The notes under the pieces: generated by a model
Seen by the model: the letters and a program-made list of their open reading frames with translations, nothing else
Databases searched by the model: none
Told to the model about the DNA's origin: nothing
Assembly: GCA_964386865.1 (NCBI GenBank)
Contig: CAYLUN010000009.1
Location: 56,964 to 120,963 of the forward strand
Source: CAYLUN01 sp964386865
GTDB taxonomy: Bacteria > Verrucomicrobiota > Kiritimatiellia > RFP12 > UBA1067
DNA: 64,000 bases
Direction: 5' to 3'
In this document: positions 63,868 through 64,000 of the stretch, piece after piece
Layout of the letters: each line of letters starts with the position of its first letter
Position numbering within the stretch: the stretch's first letter is position 1
Translations under genes and position numbers: made by a program

Positions 63868-64000
63868 ATGACGACGACCAAGAATGCCAAACTGCTCGCG
63901 TGGGTCGATGAGATGGCGAGCCTCTGTACACCCGATAAAGTCTACTGGTGCGACGGTTCAAAAGCCGAATATGACGCCATGATCAAGATTATGGTTGATG
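63868..64000 (+). CDS. pckG: Phosphoenolpyruvate carboxykinase (GTP), 5' part only
   Basis: The first 44 codons before the window ends. The sequence WVDEMASLCTPDKVYWCDGS (12-31), followed by EYDAMIKIMV, is the highly conserved N-terminus of GTP-dependent PEP carboxykinases. The enzyme interconverts oxaloacetate plus GTP with phosphoenolpyruvate, CO2 and GDP; in anaerobic fermenters it often runs towards oxaloacetate. AAAGGA lies about 9 nt before the ATG. The preceding promoter, leader and terminator suggest tight control of expression. Confidence 0.93.
   Translation, partial: MTTTKNAKLLAWVDEMASLCTPDKVYWCDGSKAEYDAMIKIMVD

Overview
The window looks like chromosome from a carbohydrate-degrading bacterium of the Planctomycetes-Verrucomicrobia-Chlamydiae group, most likely Kiritimatiellota or a relative. 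This is inferred from the gene mix: formylglycine sulfatases, many secreted glycoside hydrolases (GH29, GH31, GH51, GH106, GH127 types), very large CotH/lamin-tail and beta-helix surface proteins, an autotransporter-type beta-strand repeat protein, and a GTP-type PEP carboxykinase. No rRNA or tRNA gene, CRISPR array or intact insertion sequence was seen.

Layout. 1-4.5 kb (minus strand): a secreted protein cut by the window edge, a DRE-TIM aldolase, a sulfatase and a hexuronate-type MFS transporter. 4.6-7.45 kb (plus): DUF502 membrane protein, recO and a lipoprotein parvulin isomerase, closed by a clear intrinsic terminator. 7.5-12 kb (minus): folC, a Nudix hydrolase and a DUF6259-like putative glycosidase. 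12-16.5 kb (plus): a hybrid histidine kinase and a GH29 alpha-L-fucosidase. 16.5-25.1 kb (minus): two large secreted polysaccharide-related proteins, a deiodinase-like SELENOPROTEIN with an in-frame TGA and a well-placed bacterial SECIS hairpin, and a GH31 glycosidase. 25.3-27.5 kb (plus): a flavin reductase domain protein and a radical SAM protein. 27.6-33.8 kb (minus): a 2,089-residue CotH/LTD protein. 34-36.2 kb: a convergent ATP-grasp ligase and zinc metallopeptidase.

36.2-61 kb holds gene debris and then one long minus-strand polysaccharide-utilisation cluster: putative autotransporter, sulfatase, MGH-type glycosidase, GH127, GH51, GH127, GH42-like, GH95-like, a propeller-GH106 fusion and a clan-A glycosidase. 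The families point to a sulfated, arabinose- and rhamnose-containing glycan. A histidine kinase/response regulator pair is transcribed divergently at its upstream end and is the likely regulator. By eye (not computed) this part is less GC-rich than the first 36 kb.

Within the cluster at least four genes have lost interior or terminal parts: a GH42-like 5' stub, an out-of-frame GH127-GH127 fusion, a sulfatase reduced to 58 codons, and a GH51 gene with an internal deletion. This is either real decay by deletion or an assembly problem.

The right edge starts pckG, preceded by a good sigma70-type promoter and a roughly 185-nt structured leader that ends in a strong intrinsic terminator, so pckG is probably controlled by attenuation or a riboswitch-like element. 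The most notable items are the selenoprotein, the pckG leader and the series of collapsed genes.
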